Source of the DNA: Bremia lactucae
Taxonomy: Eukaryota > Oomycota > Peronosporomycetes > Peronosporales > Peronosporaceae
Length of the DNA: 43,503 nt
Assembly: GCF_004359215.1 (NCBI RefSeq)
Contig: NW_027152213.1
Location: 8,318-51,820 of the forward strand
Direction of reading: 5' to 3'
Part shown: piece by piece, positions 1 to 10,326 of the stretch
Numbering within the stretch: position 1 is the first letter of the stretch
Layout: each line of letters starts with the position of its first letter
The notes under the pieces: model-generated
The model's database searches: none
Told to the model about the DNA's origin: nothing
The model's input: only the letters and a program-made list of their open reading frames with translations
Program-made: the position numbers and the translations under genes

Positions 1-1
1 T

Positions 2-1110
2 TCTGGCTCATGCTCATCACGCGTCGAAGTTAACAACGACGCGAGTGATGTCGATGTCGAAGAAATCGACATCGAAGATGAGAATGATCTCATGGCAGTA
101 CGCACAAAGCGTACTGAAAAAGACAAAATAAATGAGTTAGCAGAAGAGTTTCTGCTAACTCGAGAATAAATAATCCGTTTCGTTCAGGATTCCATTGCTA
201 ACGCAGTGGACCGTCAGAAACAGAATGCAGTCAAAAATGGAAGACCAAACGCTCTTTCATTCAAAATAATGACCTAGTACTACTCTCTACGGTAAACTTA
301 CCTAAGCGTGTAGTCACTAATGTGGGTAGCAGTAAACTACTACCCAAGTTCATTGGGCCTTTTCGTGTACTGCATCGCAGAGGCAATGCGTACACAATAG
401 TATTGCCACGTAGGATGCGAACGCATTCTACGTTTTACGTTGTTTGGATCCGCCCGTACCATCGGTTCGCAGGACGGATCCGACCACCCGTTTCAAGCCT
501 TAAATGATTCTTGTGGTCACGAACCAGATTATCATGCTAAATCCGGAGATTCTCATGTCGGGCCCGAAGATCCTCGAAACCGCGATGAGCTGACGACAGC
601 TCATCACGAAGAGCGTGATGTTTTAGTTCGTACTCCAACATGGAGTACGCACTTTTCGAACGGTCTTCCAACCGTTCGATATGGTGAGCCTGCACCGTCT
701 GCTCTAACGAGCGACACTTACCGCGCTCGTGATCAAGTCCCTCCTCCAAATCATGGAGGAAGCGATCGAATTTGTCGATCTTCGACTCTAGATCCATCAC
801 ATGGGTCGGATCTAATTTTTCCTCCTCCGCCACAACCATTGGTGAATTCCCACGGTGGACAACGTTTCCTTGTGGAACGTACCCAAAACCACTGTGATGT
901 GAAGGGGGCACCGAAACGAGCTATCTTGTTCGCTGGCGCGGTTACCCACCTTCACATGACAGCTGGGAGCCTCGTTTCCAGCTGATTGCTGACGTTGAGG
1001 ACCTCGTCCGTCAGTATGACGAGACCCATCCGATGGATCAAAAGGTCTATCGGAAAACACGCGCTTGTAAATCAATTGAAAAACGTCAATCGCATCGCGC
1101 ATCTCGATAG
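2..1110 (+). pseudogene. Ty3/gypsy pol 3' end: integrase C-terminus and chromodomain (element E1)
   Basis: This is the tail of a gypsy polyprotein entering from the left edge. The first 300 bases read as the integrase region after the DDE core, with an in-frame stop near 168-170 and a frameshift near 265. From about 270 to 507 the GPY/F module is clear (LLPKFIGPFRVL, then RRMRTHSTFYV). A linker follows, then a chromodomain: GGQRFLVER near 858-885 in one frame and YLVRWRGYPPSHDSWEPR from about 922 in the next, so a 1-base indel near 911-916 breaks it. The frame ends at a TAG at 1108-1110. Chromodomains on integrases are known to guide insertion towards particular chromatin. At least one stop and two frameshifts make it inactive. 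Confidence 0.9.
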
Positions 1111-2125
1111 AGATGCGAGCCCTTCCCCCGGGCGAAGAAGGGCATAGATATCCCCTTTTACTCGCTTCGTGTTGTCAACACAACACGGACAGGGATCACC
1201 CCACGTGAGGCATGGAAGTCCTGCCTCACGTGACAACCGATGCAATTTATACCTTGCACCGGTTAAAGTTCGCTTCTCAAACTTAACGCGAATCACGTTA
1301 AGTCTTTGAAGCTAGGCATCGCGTCCAATGTCTTTGACATTGCGAATGAACGCGCTCCAGGCTTGCATAAGCGAGACTTTATCTCGCTTGTTGTTGCCAC
1401 TATACCATCGATGCTTAAAAAAAGCATCGAGATAAAAAATATTCCTCAGCGCAAAAGTTCTTCGCGCTGGGATCAAGGTCATGTAGCTTTGTCGCAATAA
1501 AAAAGGGATATTTATTGTGAGGAGTAGTCTCTCCAGACAAGCTATTGACTAGGTGTTCGGGCAAAAGCCACGGCTTCTTCTCAGGGGCAAGACGAGACAT
1601 TTTTAGTGTCTACGATCCCCTGAGTGGTACCCAGAAACAGGAGTATCACAAGAACTTTTTTACGATGGCTTACGCCATCGTCGGAACCGAACATGCTGTA
1701 GCGAATGCTACCAGCACGTCTACTCGAATGAGCCCCCTCATTCGAAGGCTAATTGTCAGCCGCCTGACGATGATCAGGTGACTGTTCTGTTCTCCCCGAG
1801 TCGGCCATTTCGTCCGACTCGCATTCGTAGTCGACCTCCAAAGAGGGGTCGCATTCACGTGGTGTATCATCACGTGCACCCGCAACATTTAGAGTTCCCG
1901 GCGAAGATGGCACTACGGCAGACGGAACGTCTGCCGCAAGAGACAATGATGCGTCGCCCGCGGCTGCATGAACCACAGCCGAAGGCGCCGCACTATTTGC
2001 ATACCGCATGGACTTGTTAACCATGCGTTATAATTAAAAATGATGGTTCTGATCAACCAACATCGTTCTAATAAAGTGTCCTATAGTGACCACTCTTCCC
2101 AATGACAGTCAGAGTGATTGTCGTT
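1111..2125 (+). other. E1 3' non-coding region, dense in perfect hairpins
   Basis: This stretch between the chromodomain stop and the polypurine tract shows no convincing gene. It is almost continuously built of short perfect inverted repeats: 11-bp arms CACGTGAGGCA at 1202-1212 and 1222-1232; ACTTAACG with CGTTAAGT around 1279-1302; CAATGTC ttt GACATTG; CGAATGAG cccc CTCATTCG; ACGATGGC ttac GCCATCGT; CGAGTCGG with CCGACTCG. The short open frames here look like shadows. Confidence 0.75.
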
Positions 2126-2138
2126 GAAGGAGGGGTGA
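2126..2138 (+). other. Polypurine tract of E1
   Basis: GAAGGAGGGGTGA lies directly before the TG that opens the LTR. In LTR retrotransposons the polypurine tract primes plus-strand synthesis. Position and composition fit, and it fixes the orientation of E1 as plus. Confidence 0.8.
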
Positions 2139-2578
2139 TGTAACGGGGCGTATCGTTACATGAAGTTAACACTTAAAGGCTATTAATTAATATATCACAT
2201 AAAAGGTAGAGAATATTTAGAGAATATTACTTTCCATGGTAATATTCTAAAAGCTTATCCATTGGTAGATATAGACCATTATATCTACTTTCTCCGCGGT
2301 CCAGTCAGCGCTGGACGCGCGCAAAGAGAAAGACTGATACGATTTAATTACATGTTTTGTATTAGTTTATAATTAAGTTTGTATTGAGTAGATAGAACAG
2401 AAGAACTTAATTATATTAAATACAGTTTTTTAAATTAATCCTCTTTAAAGCAAGTGTTTTAAAGAGTCTTCCTCTGCACGTACTCGTGTACGTGAAGTGA
2501 CGTGAGGCACCACTCGCATTGAGGCAGTGCGAAGTGGACTTGTACTGAAGCAGTACAAGTCAGTAGTGCCCCGTTACA
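2139..2578 (+). repeat. 3' LTR of E1 (LTR-A, 440 bp)
   Basis: It starts TGTAACGGGGC and ends GCCCCGTTACA, a perfect 11-bp terminal inverted repeat, and follows the polypurine tract directly. Related LTRs lie on the minus strand at 12384-12820 and 24893-25322, and a truncated plus-strand copy at 6957-7131. Internal hairpins include CTCTTTAAA with its complement around the 2440-2465 AT-rich region and ACTTGTACTG aag CAGTACAAGT at 2538-2560. The 5' end of the element is outside the window, so no target duplication can be checked. Confidence 0.9.
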
Positions 2579-2947
2579 GTTTGTATATAAATCACGGCCA
2601 TCGTATTGTTACAATGCAATATTAAGGCTGCTCTATGGCGTTTTTACTGCGATCAAAGAGCAACTGTAAGCTATGTGGCTTGATGTCCGTCTACATTTGT
2701 AGTCGGCTTCTCATGTGGCTGTGTATCGTCCAATATCTAGAAGCTATGTCGAGATCTACCGAGTTAAAGGCACAATTGCGTGAGACAATTTTATATTTTT
2801 GCTTTTCCGAGTTTTGATTTGTAAAACAACAATTTTATTTAAAAGCTTGTCGCACTATAAGTATTAGTGTAATTCAGACAATTACTGGATTAATCGTTGC
2901 ATGTTCTTTCATCGAATCCACTCTTATTAAGGGGGTAAAAATTATTG
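2579..2947. other. Intergenic, no gene recognised
   Basis: This lies between the E1 LTR and the RCC1-like gene and probably holds that gene's promoter. A 60-codon open frame at 2635-2817 has no recognisable domain and I do not call it. No hairpin tiling is visible here. Confidence 0.5.
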
Positions 2948-4517
2948 ATGCTGCGATTCCTAGGTGTTGGATGGCGACCAGCATTCGTTGCTGCTCGCAG
3001 TACGCAAGTGACAAAACTCGATTGTCCAAACGTCTTTGAAATCGTGACGATTCGTTTTGCAATTGAACGCAGGTGCTGCTCTTTCCACGCAATCTGCCAA
3101 CGTTGTACTCGATCGTACGTAGAATGCTCGAATGCGTGATATTATTCTCAACCTTTGTGAGCGTATTAATGCAATCTTGTAGCGGTCTTACTGTCGTATG
3201 GTGACGGATTTCTTGGGGCATTGGGCACAGGTGGATACGACGACGTGGTGGCTCCTACACCGCTGGCTACTACAACGGCGCTATCCGTCAAGGAAATTTC
3301 CGTTGGATGGGCCCATGCCGGCTTTGTAACGGATCAAGGAGATGCCTATATTTATGGTCGAACACACTCGTTTCGTGATGTTATTCGCTCTACTAATATG
3401 CAACGCGTGCTGCCAAAACTCGTGTGGTGGATGAATAGCTTCACGCGTTCGCGTGGGGTGGACACGCTGGAGCCTGCGCTTCTGGAGATGCCGGATCGAG
3501 AGCGTGTCAAAAAGATTGTCTGCTCTGCGGCATTAACATTTATTTTGACGGAATGCGGAAAGCTTTTCACATTAGGAGCTAATGGTTATGGTCAGTGTGG
3601 CATTGGTGAAGAGGGTGTCAGTGTCCAATTGCCAACTCACGTGAGGTTTGACGGCGATAAAGTCGTGGATATCGCTTCGGGCTATCAGCATGGACTCGCT
3701 GTAACAGAAAATGGCACAGTGTTTTGCTGGGGAAAGGGAGAGCGTGGCCAGCTTGGCTTCGGCTCGGGCAATACTGATGCGCCACAGGAGTTGATTGCAC
3801 TTAAAGGCAAGCGAATTGTCAAAGTGGATGCTGGCTTTAACTACTCTTGCGCTATAACAGGTGCGCTTAAGTCTCTTTTCACCAATGGAGTTTTAAAATT
3901 TAAAGATTTTGTATTTTTGGAGCTCAGAGGACGGTGAATTGTATGTGTGGGGCAAATTGTTAAACCCAAAAGGAATGTCGGAGGCAAATGGTGATCAGAT
4001 TACCCCGCGTCTTGTGCAGACTAGCGATGCTGTGAAGCTTAGTAAATGTAGTCACTTTCACACGAGCTTTATTACTGGTGAGCTTATGAAGAATGTATGC
4101 TTGTTTGTGACTGACATAACCGTATTTGTTTTGCAGCCGACAATAAAATCTGGCTGCTGGGTCGCACGCCCTCGGGTCGTCGAAATGAGAACAATTTTAT
4201 ACACGAGGCTCCGCAAATGTACACGAGCCCGCTACAGATTACCAACGAGCGAGTTGTGCGCACTAAAGATATCGTGAAAATTGGCAAAGGCGTTGACAAA
4301 TCCTCGTTTATTACTGGTATGATAGCTCGACGTGCCATTAAGTAATGAATGGATTCCTACTGATATACAAAACCCTTTTTTTGCAGCCGACGGCCAAGCG
4401 TTGGAATGGAATTTTGACTCTGGAATTCATTCGGTGAAAGAACTTGCAAACTGGAAAGTCAAGTCTTTCGAGAGTGGTTTCCACTACCGCCTCTTACTAG
4501 CGCAGCCAGCAAAGTAG
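2948..4517 (+). CDS. RCC1-repeat protein, spliced
   Basis: This encodes a seven-bladed-type RCC1 (regulator of chromosome condensation 1) beta-propeller. Exons: 3183-3860, 3928-4077, 4137-4316 and 4387-4517, with introns of 67, 59 and 70 bp, all GT-AG. Successive RCC1 blades are visible: LSYGDGFLGALGTGGYDD, GWAHAGFVTDQGDAYIYG, LFTLGANGYGQCGIGEEG, GYQHGLAVTENGTVFCWG, then ITEDGELYVWG, which forms only after splicing out 3861-3927. The first exon is uncertain. I favour 2948-2999 (start MLRFLGVGWRPAFVAAR) spliced to 3183, giving 396 residues; a donor at 2964 is also in phase. The Arg-rich, acid-free N-terminus suggests mitochondrial import, as in RCC1L/RUG3-type proteins, but this is inference. 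RCC1 folds serve as exchange factors or scaffolds, and the exact partner cannot be read from sequence. It ends 51 bp from a convergent gene. Confidence 0.88.
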
Positions 4518-4568
4518 GTAGTAAAGCGAGCGAGTCCTTGATTAAATGAAGCACTACCTAGTCTACTT

Positions 4569-6660
4569 CTAGATATTAAATTCTTCCTTTGAGACTAGCA
4601 CTGGCTTGATACGTCGACGCAGACGACCCGTAACTAAGCTTACATCCTTGTTTAAGTCCTCGTCACCGCTATCACTGATCAATGCCTCAAGCGTTTCTGC
4701 TTCCTCTTGGGTCTCTTGAGATATAAACTCATTAAGACCTAGGTCAGGGGGAAGCTGCAAGATCTCATTATCGTCACTGCTATTCAGGGTTTGTTCGGCT
4801 GGAGCTGTCACCTTCTGGTCGAAAAGGCTGGGTGGCGCACGCAGCGGCATCATAATATGCCCACAAGTATTCGCATCGTCAATTGATTTAGAAGGAAGAT
4901 TCCACTTGTACGATACCTCGACAACTTTTTCACCATTAGTCTTCTTGCCACATTGCTTCCAAATGTCAAAGCAGGTCATATTTGAGTCTTCTTTGGACAG
5001 CTCTTTTGTCCCATTTTTATGATAAAAACACAAAACGGACCCTCTTGGCATCAAGAAATGCACTTGGGTCCACTTGTTGCGCATGTGTGCTGCAATCTCT
5101 GAGATCTTCTTCGCCGACGATAACTTAAGCTCCACTTTCGGCCGACAGCCACACAATACTACGCTTTCCTTTGTCTGCTTATCGAGCGGAGTCATGCGCA
5201 TTTTAATGTAAACTTTCTTTTGAAATTGCTGTAACGTGAAAGAAGAAACATCAGATGTGGTGCTTAACCTAGACTTTTTTTTTAATGGTGGAACGGGGCT
5301 TGCGAAAGTCATTGCTCCCGTTAAGTAGCGCGTCTTCTTTTCCAAAGAAGCAACAGAGGAACAGTCGTTAGAAATAGCTCGCTTTCGCGTTGATGAAATT
5401 TTCTGTTGCAAACAACATTTGGTCCCGCTAATTGGTGACGAAAAAGCGGACATCTTCAAGAAAGTGGGATGCTTAATCCGCACCGCGGGGTGATAAATCT
5501 GTTTAGTGGACTCTTCGGGGGCCTTTCCAAGCGAAAACGGGCTAAAATTTGACCTGGACACCCATGCTGAAATAGGAGTCCGATTGTGTATTAAAGAGAG
5601 CTTCTGGTCAATTTTTGCCTTAAGCATTTGGCGGCGACTGCGAACTATCGACTGAAGTAGCAAAGTAGCCAATTTTGTCTTCTCTTCAAAAGAAATTGCA
5701 TCAAGAGATTGAAATCTACGCAAAAAAATGCGTAAGATACAAAACGGATTGCTCGATAAATTGTCAAAAACAATTGCTCACTCGTCAAGGTGTCTCTTGT
5801 CAGACACTATTTTTCCATAGCACCAAACAGCAATGCGTACTTGATCGGCGTTCATTAAATCGATGTCGTTTATCAGAATTTTTAACAGCTCCGATATATA
5901 GTGTATCACGTCAGCGTAAAATTGTTGCACTTCCATCACACTCTTGGTTCTTACTTTTGTACTTATTGCATCGAAACGCTGACGTAACAAAAAGCCAAGA
6001 GAAGACCCATGCTCGCCTTTCGGCCACTTGACCTTGAACATAGAGAAAAATGTACTTTTTTCTTGTTGAAGCCATGACGAGCTCCTGGTGCGAGGTCGCT
6101 TTGATACAACCAATGATAATGTGTGTTCCTCGTTACTTGTGCGTACTTCTTCGCTGCTAGCTTGTAGTGATGCTGTAGCTAAAAGCGCGTTTCTCGTCGG
6201 AGAATCGATCTTTTTAACTACTTTAGGGCTTTTTTGATATCGACATTCCAGCTGCCGTGGGCTCGTGGTTACAGTAGCGTCATCAAAAGGTTCCAAAATG
6301 GGCGATAGCTCCAAATCAATTGAAAAATTCAATACTGTGTCCAGCAATGGAGCATCGCATTCGATCAGCTCCTCGTTTAGCTCTTGGGGCTGGTTGGTCA
6401 CTCCAGTGGTAATTAAGCTGCCAGCTGTATTGTCCTGAGCCCGCGATGTCTTCGCGTTTGTAAAAACGTCTGCAAGCGGCAAACTGCAAAGATTTTCGTC
6501 ATCCAGCCAGTTTGCATGGAGCCCAGAGAGGTTGTCAGATTCAAAGCAGTCTATTCACGACACAAAATTAGTATAGAAGAAGAAAATGTTACATACCAAC
6601 GTTGAAGTCGAAATACATCATCATACCGAGACTGGTGGGAAAATGGTCGCTGTCTACCAT
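4569..6660 (-). CDS. TSL-kinase interacting protein 1 / Cramped-like SANT-domain protein, spliced
   Basis: This gene is read from the minus strand in three exons: 6660-6597 (start MVDSDHFPTSLGMMM), 6550-5782 and 5715-4569. The introns are 46 and 66 bp, with clean donors GTATGT and GTGAGC. The joined frame is 659 residues. Residues about 178-245 form a SANT/Myb-like helix-turn-helix (W181, FDAISTKVRTK, then FYADVIHYISELL). Residues about 446-495 match the conserved block of the TKI1/Cramped family (MRMTPLDKQT, then VELKLSSAKKISEIAAHM). The N-terminus is low complexity and the C-terminus is acidic, then basic (TGRLRRRIKP). Plant TKI1 binds the Tousled kinase and fly Cramped is a chromatin-linked regulator, so a nuclear role is likely. 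Family assignment rests on remembered motifs, not a search. The roughly 225 bp upstream (6661-6884) are AT-rich and run straight into retroelement sequence. Confidence 0.8.
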
Positions 6661-6884
6661 GCTCAAGACTGCAGAGTGAAAAAACGCTAATGATTGTATC
6701 GTGTTGTTTGCGCCGAGATCGAATTACGCGCGAAATTGTTAAATTTATCGGGACACAAAATGTAATATTTAACAAATTTAACATAAGAACATCTTAATTA
6801 TAATAATAATACAAAAACGGATTCAGATTGGACGACCGCCATGAATAGCTTCATTGCCGACCTCCTTGCACTGAAAGACTTACA

Positions 6885-6956
6885 TGTAACGGGGCACCCT
6901 TTGCTAGTACTGACAACAGTACTAGTCAATCTACACTGATTGCAGTGAAGGTGGGG
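6885..6956. repeat. LTR-B 3'-end scrap fused to a polypurine-tract flank
   Basis: It begins TGTAACGGGGCACCC, which in reverse is the 3' end of LTR-B as seen at 14963. By about 6930 it turns into sequence resembling the plus-oriented 3' flank of E1 (GCAGTGAAGGTGGGG against the GAAGGAGGGGTGA tract), immediately before an LTR-A start. It is a composite of two orientations. Confidence 0.6.
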
Positions 6957-7131
6957 TGTAACGGGGTGTATCGTTACATGAAATAAACACTTAAAGGTTG
7001 TTAATTAATATATTATCTAAAAGGTAGATAATATTTAAAGAATATTATTTTACATGGTAATATTCGAAAAGCGTATCCATTGGTAGATATAGACCATTAT
7101 ATCTACTTTCTCCGCGGTCCAGTCAGCGCTG
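6957..7131 (+). repeat. Truncated LTR-A (first 175 bp)
   Basis: It starts TGTAACGGGGTGTATCGTTACA and runs colinear with the E1 LTR as far as AGTCAGCGCTG. There it stops and minus-strand integrase sequence begins. The remaining 265 bp of the LTR are missing. Confidence 0.8.
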
Positions 7132-7134
7132 CTA

Positions 7135-8560
7135 AGACTGTTACGTTTGGTGATTCGAAATCGGAAGAAGCCTCGTACTGATGGTAAGGGCGGCGACGCC
7201 CAACATAAACGTATGATGTGTACGCATCCTACGAGGCAGCGCGATCGTGTATGCATTGCCTTGGCGGTGCATTACACGGAACGGGCCGATATACTTGGGC
7301 AGTAATTAATTACTGCCCACACTCGTCACTACATGTTTTAGTAGGTACATCGTAGACAGTGGGACTATTTTTGTCAAAGTTCCGTTTCTGTGGTCATCGC
7401 ATCCGCGATGGAACCCTGTACGAAACGTACCACTGCTTTTCTAGCCAGCAGGAAATCACCTGCTGACTTGGTTTGTTTTGTCGTCGGTGCAACCGTTGCG
7501 CACTGCGGTGATGTCAATCTCCTTGTTAGTGAGAGCATAATTATTTGCACTAATGTTATTTTTTGATGCTGAATTGTTCAGAATTGTTATCAAAGTCAGC
7601 GATAGCATTATCGCTATTCCTGAGTTTGTCCACTTCAATGTTGATTCAATCAACATTAGTATCCTTCGCATTGACCGTAGGATCAATGCGTGATGAACAA
7701 AAGCTAGATTATTCTTTGCTCGAGCGAGTCCTTCCCCCCTTGAATAAGTGTTACTTTCAAACAAGGTGGGTATATGTGGATGGTGTAAGCCGTTCACGTA
7801 AAACGGTTTATGCTTTGTAGAAGCAGGCACTGAATTGTTAATAACAAATTCCACCATCAGCAAGAAGAGTGGACGTATCCGCAAAGTATCTCTTCGAGAA
7901 TACGGGCTGCACGCACTGTCTGACCATCTGTTTCAGTTTGGTCAGAAGTTGACATTTTCATCTATGTTCCAATTAATTTAGACACAGTTTGCCAAACCGC
8001 CGCCGTTAATCTGGGGTGTCAATCTGAACAGGGTAATCCGAGGAGTCAAAATATCATGTCAACAAAGACATGAGAACAGCCTTTGGCTGTGATCGACTCC
8101 GGGACTGCAACAAGATGTAATATTTTGCTGAAACGATTAACAGAAACAAGAATACCAATATTCTCGTGATTGTCGTCTGGAATCCGAAGACGAAGTCATG
8201 GATACGGACTACCAACACTCTGCCGGAACAGGCAGAGTTTGTAACGGAGCACGGAATGAAGCACTGGGCTTCACCCGTTGACAAACATCGCAAGCACGTA
8301 TGTACTTGCGGACGAACCAATACTGGAGTGGCCAGTAAAAGTTGCAACTTTTCGTGAGATAAGTCTTCTCACGTCCACAATGATCACTTATTGGTGCATC
8401 GTGGCACTCATACATGATGCGTAAAGCAAATCATTATGGGTGGGGATGACGACACGAGGTGTGTCGCCAGCAATGGCTGTATTATTCAGTAACCCATTGC
8501 GTGTTGTGTATCGATTTGTTGAGGATCGAGACAATGACAATCCTCTTAAGGATTCTTGGG
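7135..8560 (-). pseudogene. E2 integrase
   Basis: The zinc-binding module lies near 8415-8260 (MYECHDAPISDHCG, then CDVCQRVK), the start of the catalytic core near 8240-8190 (VSMDFVFGF), the core end with TSDQTETDGQTVRAARILEE near 7960-7900, FVINNSVPAST near 7850, and the GPY/F module LLPKYIGPFRVMHRQGNAYTI near 7315-7250. Reading changes frame several times, including near 8170 and 7450. Integrase would insert the cDNA copy; this one is broken. The region is crowded with perfect hairpins, such as a 16-bp palindrome at 8337-8352. Confidence 0.85.
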
Positions 8561-9120
8561 ATGGATTCTAAGGTAATCCATTGGACCTTTAAGAGCCTTA
8601 TCTTCTTTATAAGCTCTTCTAACGTCGTCAAGTAATGTTGACGACGGAACACTTACTGTGGCAACTGTGGCTATTGATTTGCGCCGCCGGCTCAATATCG
8701 AGCAGGCGCGAAAGGGTATCAGCGACGACTTTAAGTCGTCTTGATTTCTTTTCGGCGGAGAAGTTATACTCCGCGAAGAAACACAACCATATCCCCATTC
8801 TTGCGAGAGGTGTGGACTGTTTACGGCCGTGCGTAAAGACGCTTGGTCTGTATAAACAATAAACGCAAGAGATAGACCTGAAACTTATTTCATGGCAAGA
8901 AGTTCCTTGCCATGCATTGGATAATTGCGCTCAGCTGATTGAAGCTGACGCGATTGATAACAGAGATTAACGCACAGCCGATTGCAAAATCGCAGGCGTC
9001 ACAGACCCCAAGAAATGGTCTGTCTTGGTCAGCAATTGCCAAGATAAGCGATTGCATCAAGCTTTGCTTGATACCTTCAAGGAACGCTGACAATCAGCGT
9101 TCCATAGCCATTTCTCGACT
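8560..9120 (-). pseudogene. E2 RNase H
   Basis: The N-terminal catalytic Asp motif is visible as PFLGVCDACDFAIGCAL near 9020-8965, after the RT thumb (SLMQSLILAIADQDRPF). Downstream, toward 8560, the ORF is lost through frameshifts. RNase H degrades the RNA strand of the RNA-DNA hybrid during reverse transcription. Confidence 0.75.
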
Positions 9121-9990
9121 TTTTTCAAGAGACGAGAGAGATAAACTGTCATCTCGGCATAATTGCGAGAGTACTTGTGCAAGTACGCCGCTAAACCACG
9201 GAACTTTCTAAGTCCCTTGACATCGACTGGAACTGGCCAGTGGGTAATTGCCTTGATCTTTTCGGATCAGGGCGCACGCCGTGTTTACCGACGATGCACC
9301 CAAGAAGTGATACTTCGCTTGCAGCGAATATACACTTCTTGAGATTTGCGTACAACTTATGCTTTCGCATAAGTGTAAGAACCTGACGAACGTGAGTTTT
9401 ATGAACTTCCACATCCGTCTTTCTGTCCATAGCCAGGCTATGGACGAATATATCGTCGAAAGAACTCGGTGCAAATTCTCGCACTGGTCCCAACAGATTC
9501 GTTGCGCATCTGTTGAATGTTGTAGGGGCGTTCCTGAGCCCCACTGGGAGCGATCACTGCTATGTGCGGGATGTCCCGTTCATGCATAAGGATCTCATAG
9601 AACCCATCCATCAGATCCATAGACAAAAAGATCGTACTCTTAGACATACCATCTATGATTACGTCTTTTAGAGGTATCGACGCTTGAGCCGGTACAGTTG
9701 CAGAATTCAGTTTATTGAATACGTGCACCAACCGCCACCCTCCTGTGGCCTTTCGCACACAGAAGGTTGGAGAGCAATGTGGGGAGGTTGACTCCCTCAC
9801 ATGGCCCGCTCTTAATCGATCGATAAAGAATTTATCGATCGCACTACTTGTTCACGAGGCAGTACCACTGCTTCATGACACAATACTTCGAGCCCGGATT
9901 GAGCTCGATCTCATGTCGAGTGCCTTTATCTTTAGGCAACTCGCATGGAAATGCTTCAGAGAATACATCCCTGAATTCAATCAAAACCTC
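9120..9990 (-). pseudogene. E2 reverse transcriptase
   Basis: Fingers and palm motifs lie in order: SPTFCVRKATGGWRLVHVFN (9780-9715), FLSMDLMDGFYEILM with the first catalytic Asp (9630-9580), GLRNAPTTFNR (9541-9510, new frame), SFDDIFVHS carrying the catalytic Asp pair (near 9460-9440) and a thumb region CIFAASEVSLLGCIVGKHG (9340-9285). A frameshift near 9545 separates the two halves. A nested hairpin at about 9300-9345 and a 10-bp-arm hairpin at 9425-9445 lie within it. Confidence 0.88.
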
Positions 9991-10326
9991 ATATAAAGGA
10001 TTTCCCTCAAGTGACTCCCAAGATTAAGTAGTATATCTCGCAATCCGAGTCTTCACATCGAAGACACTTTCGTCCATCCATGAGCTGCTGAGAACCCGTT
10101 CGTTCCATGCAAAAATTACCGCTGACCGAACATCGGTTACGTAATCGTCCTCCGTGACGAGTACGCAGATCTGCTTGATTTTCCCACAATGCAGATCTCT
10201 CAAAAACCGCTTAGGTTCTAGGGCTGGTAATTGAGTTATCTCCAAGTTAACTTCCGAGGCGCATACAGATCAAAAGTAGAAGCGCCTACTCTCGAACCGT
10301 CATCAACCAAGACATTCAATGTCTCA

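Noticed and set aside
440..985. 181-codon frame as an independent gene
   Set aside because: It is the gypsy integrase-chromodomain linker and chromodomain start of E1 in one of the shifted frames.
1111..2125. CRISPR-like array
   Set aside because: The repeated structure is a series of different palindromes with no recurring direct repeat or spacer pattern.
2635..2817. 60-codon plus-strand open frame
   Set aside because: Short, Cys/Leu-rich, no domain, no splice or context support.
2874..3221. 115-codon minus-strand open frame
   Set aside because: It overlaps the proposed first exon and intron of the RCC1-like gene, has no recognisable domain, and the opposite strand explains the conserved sequence.
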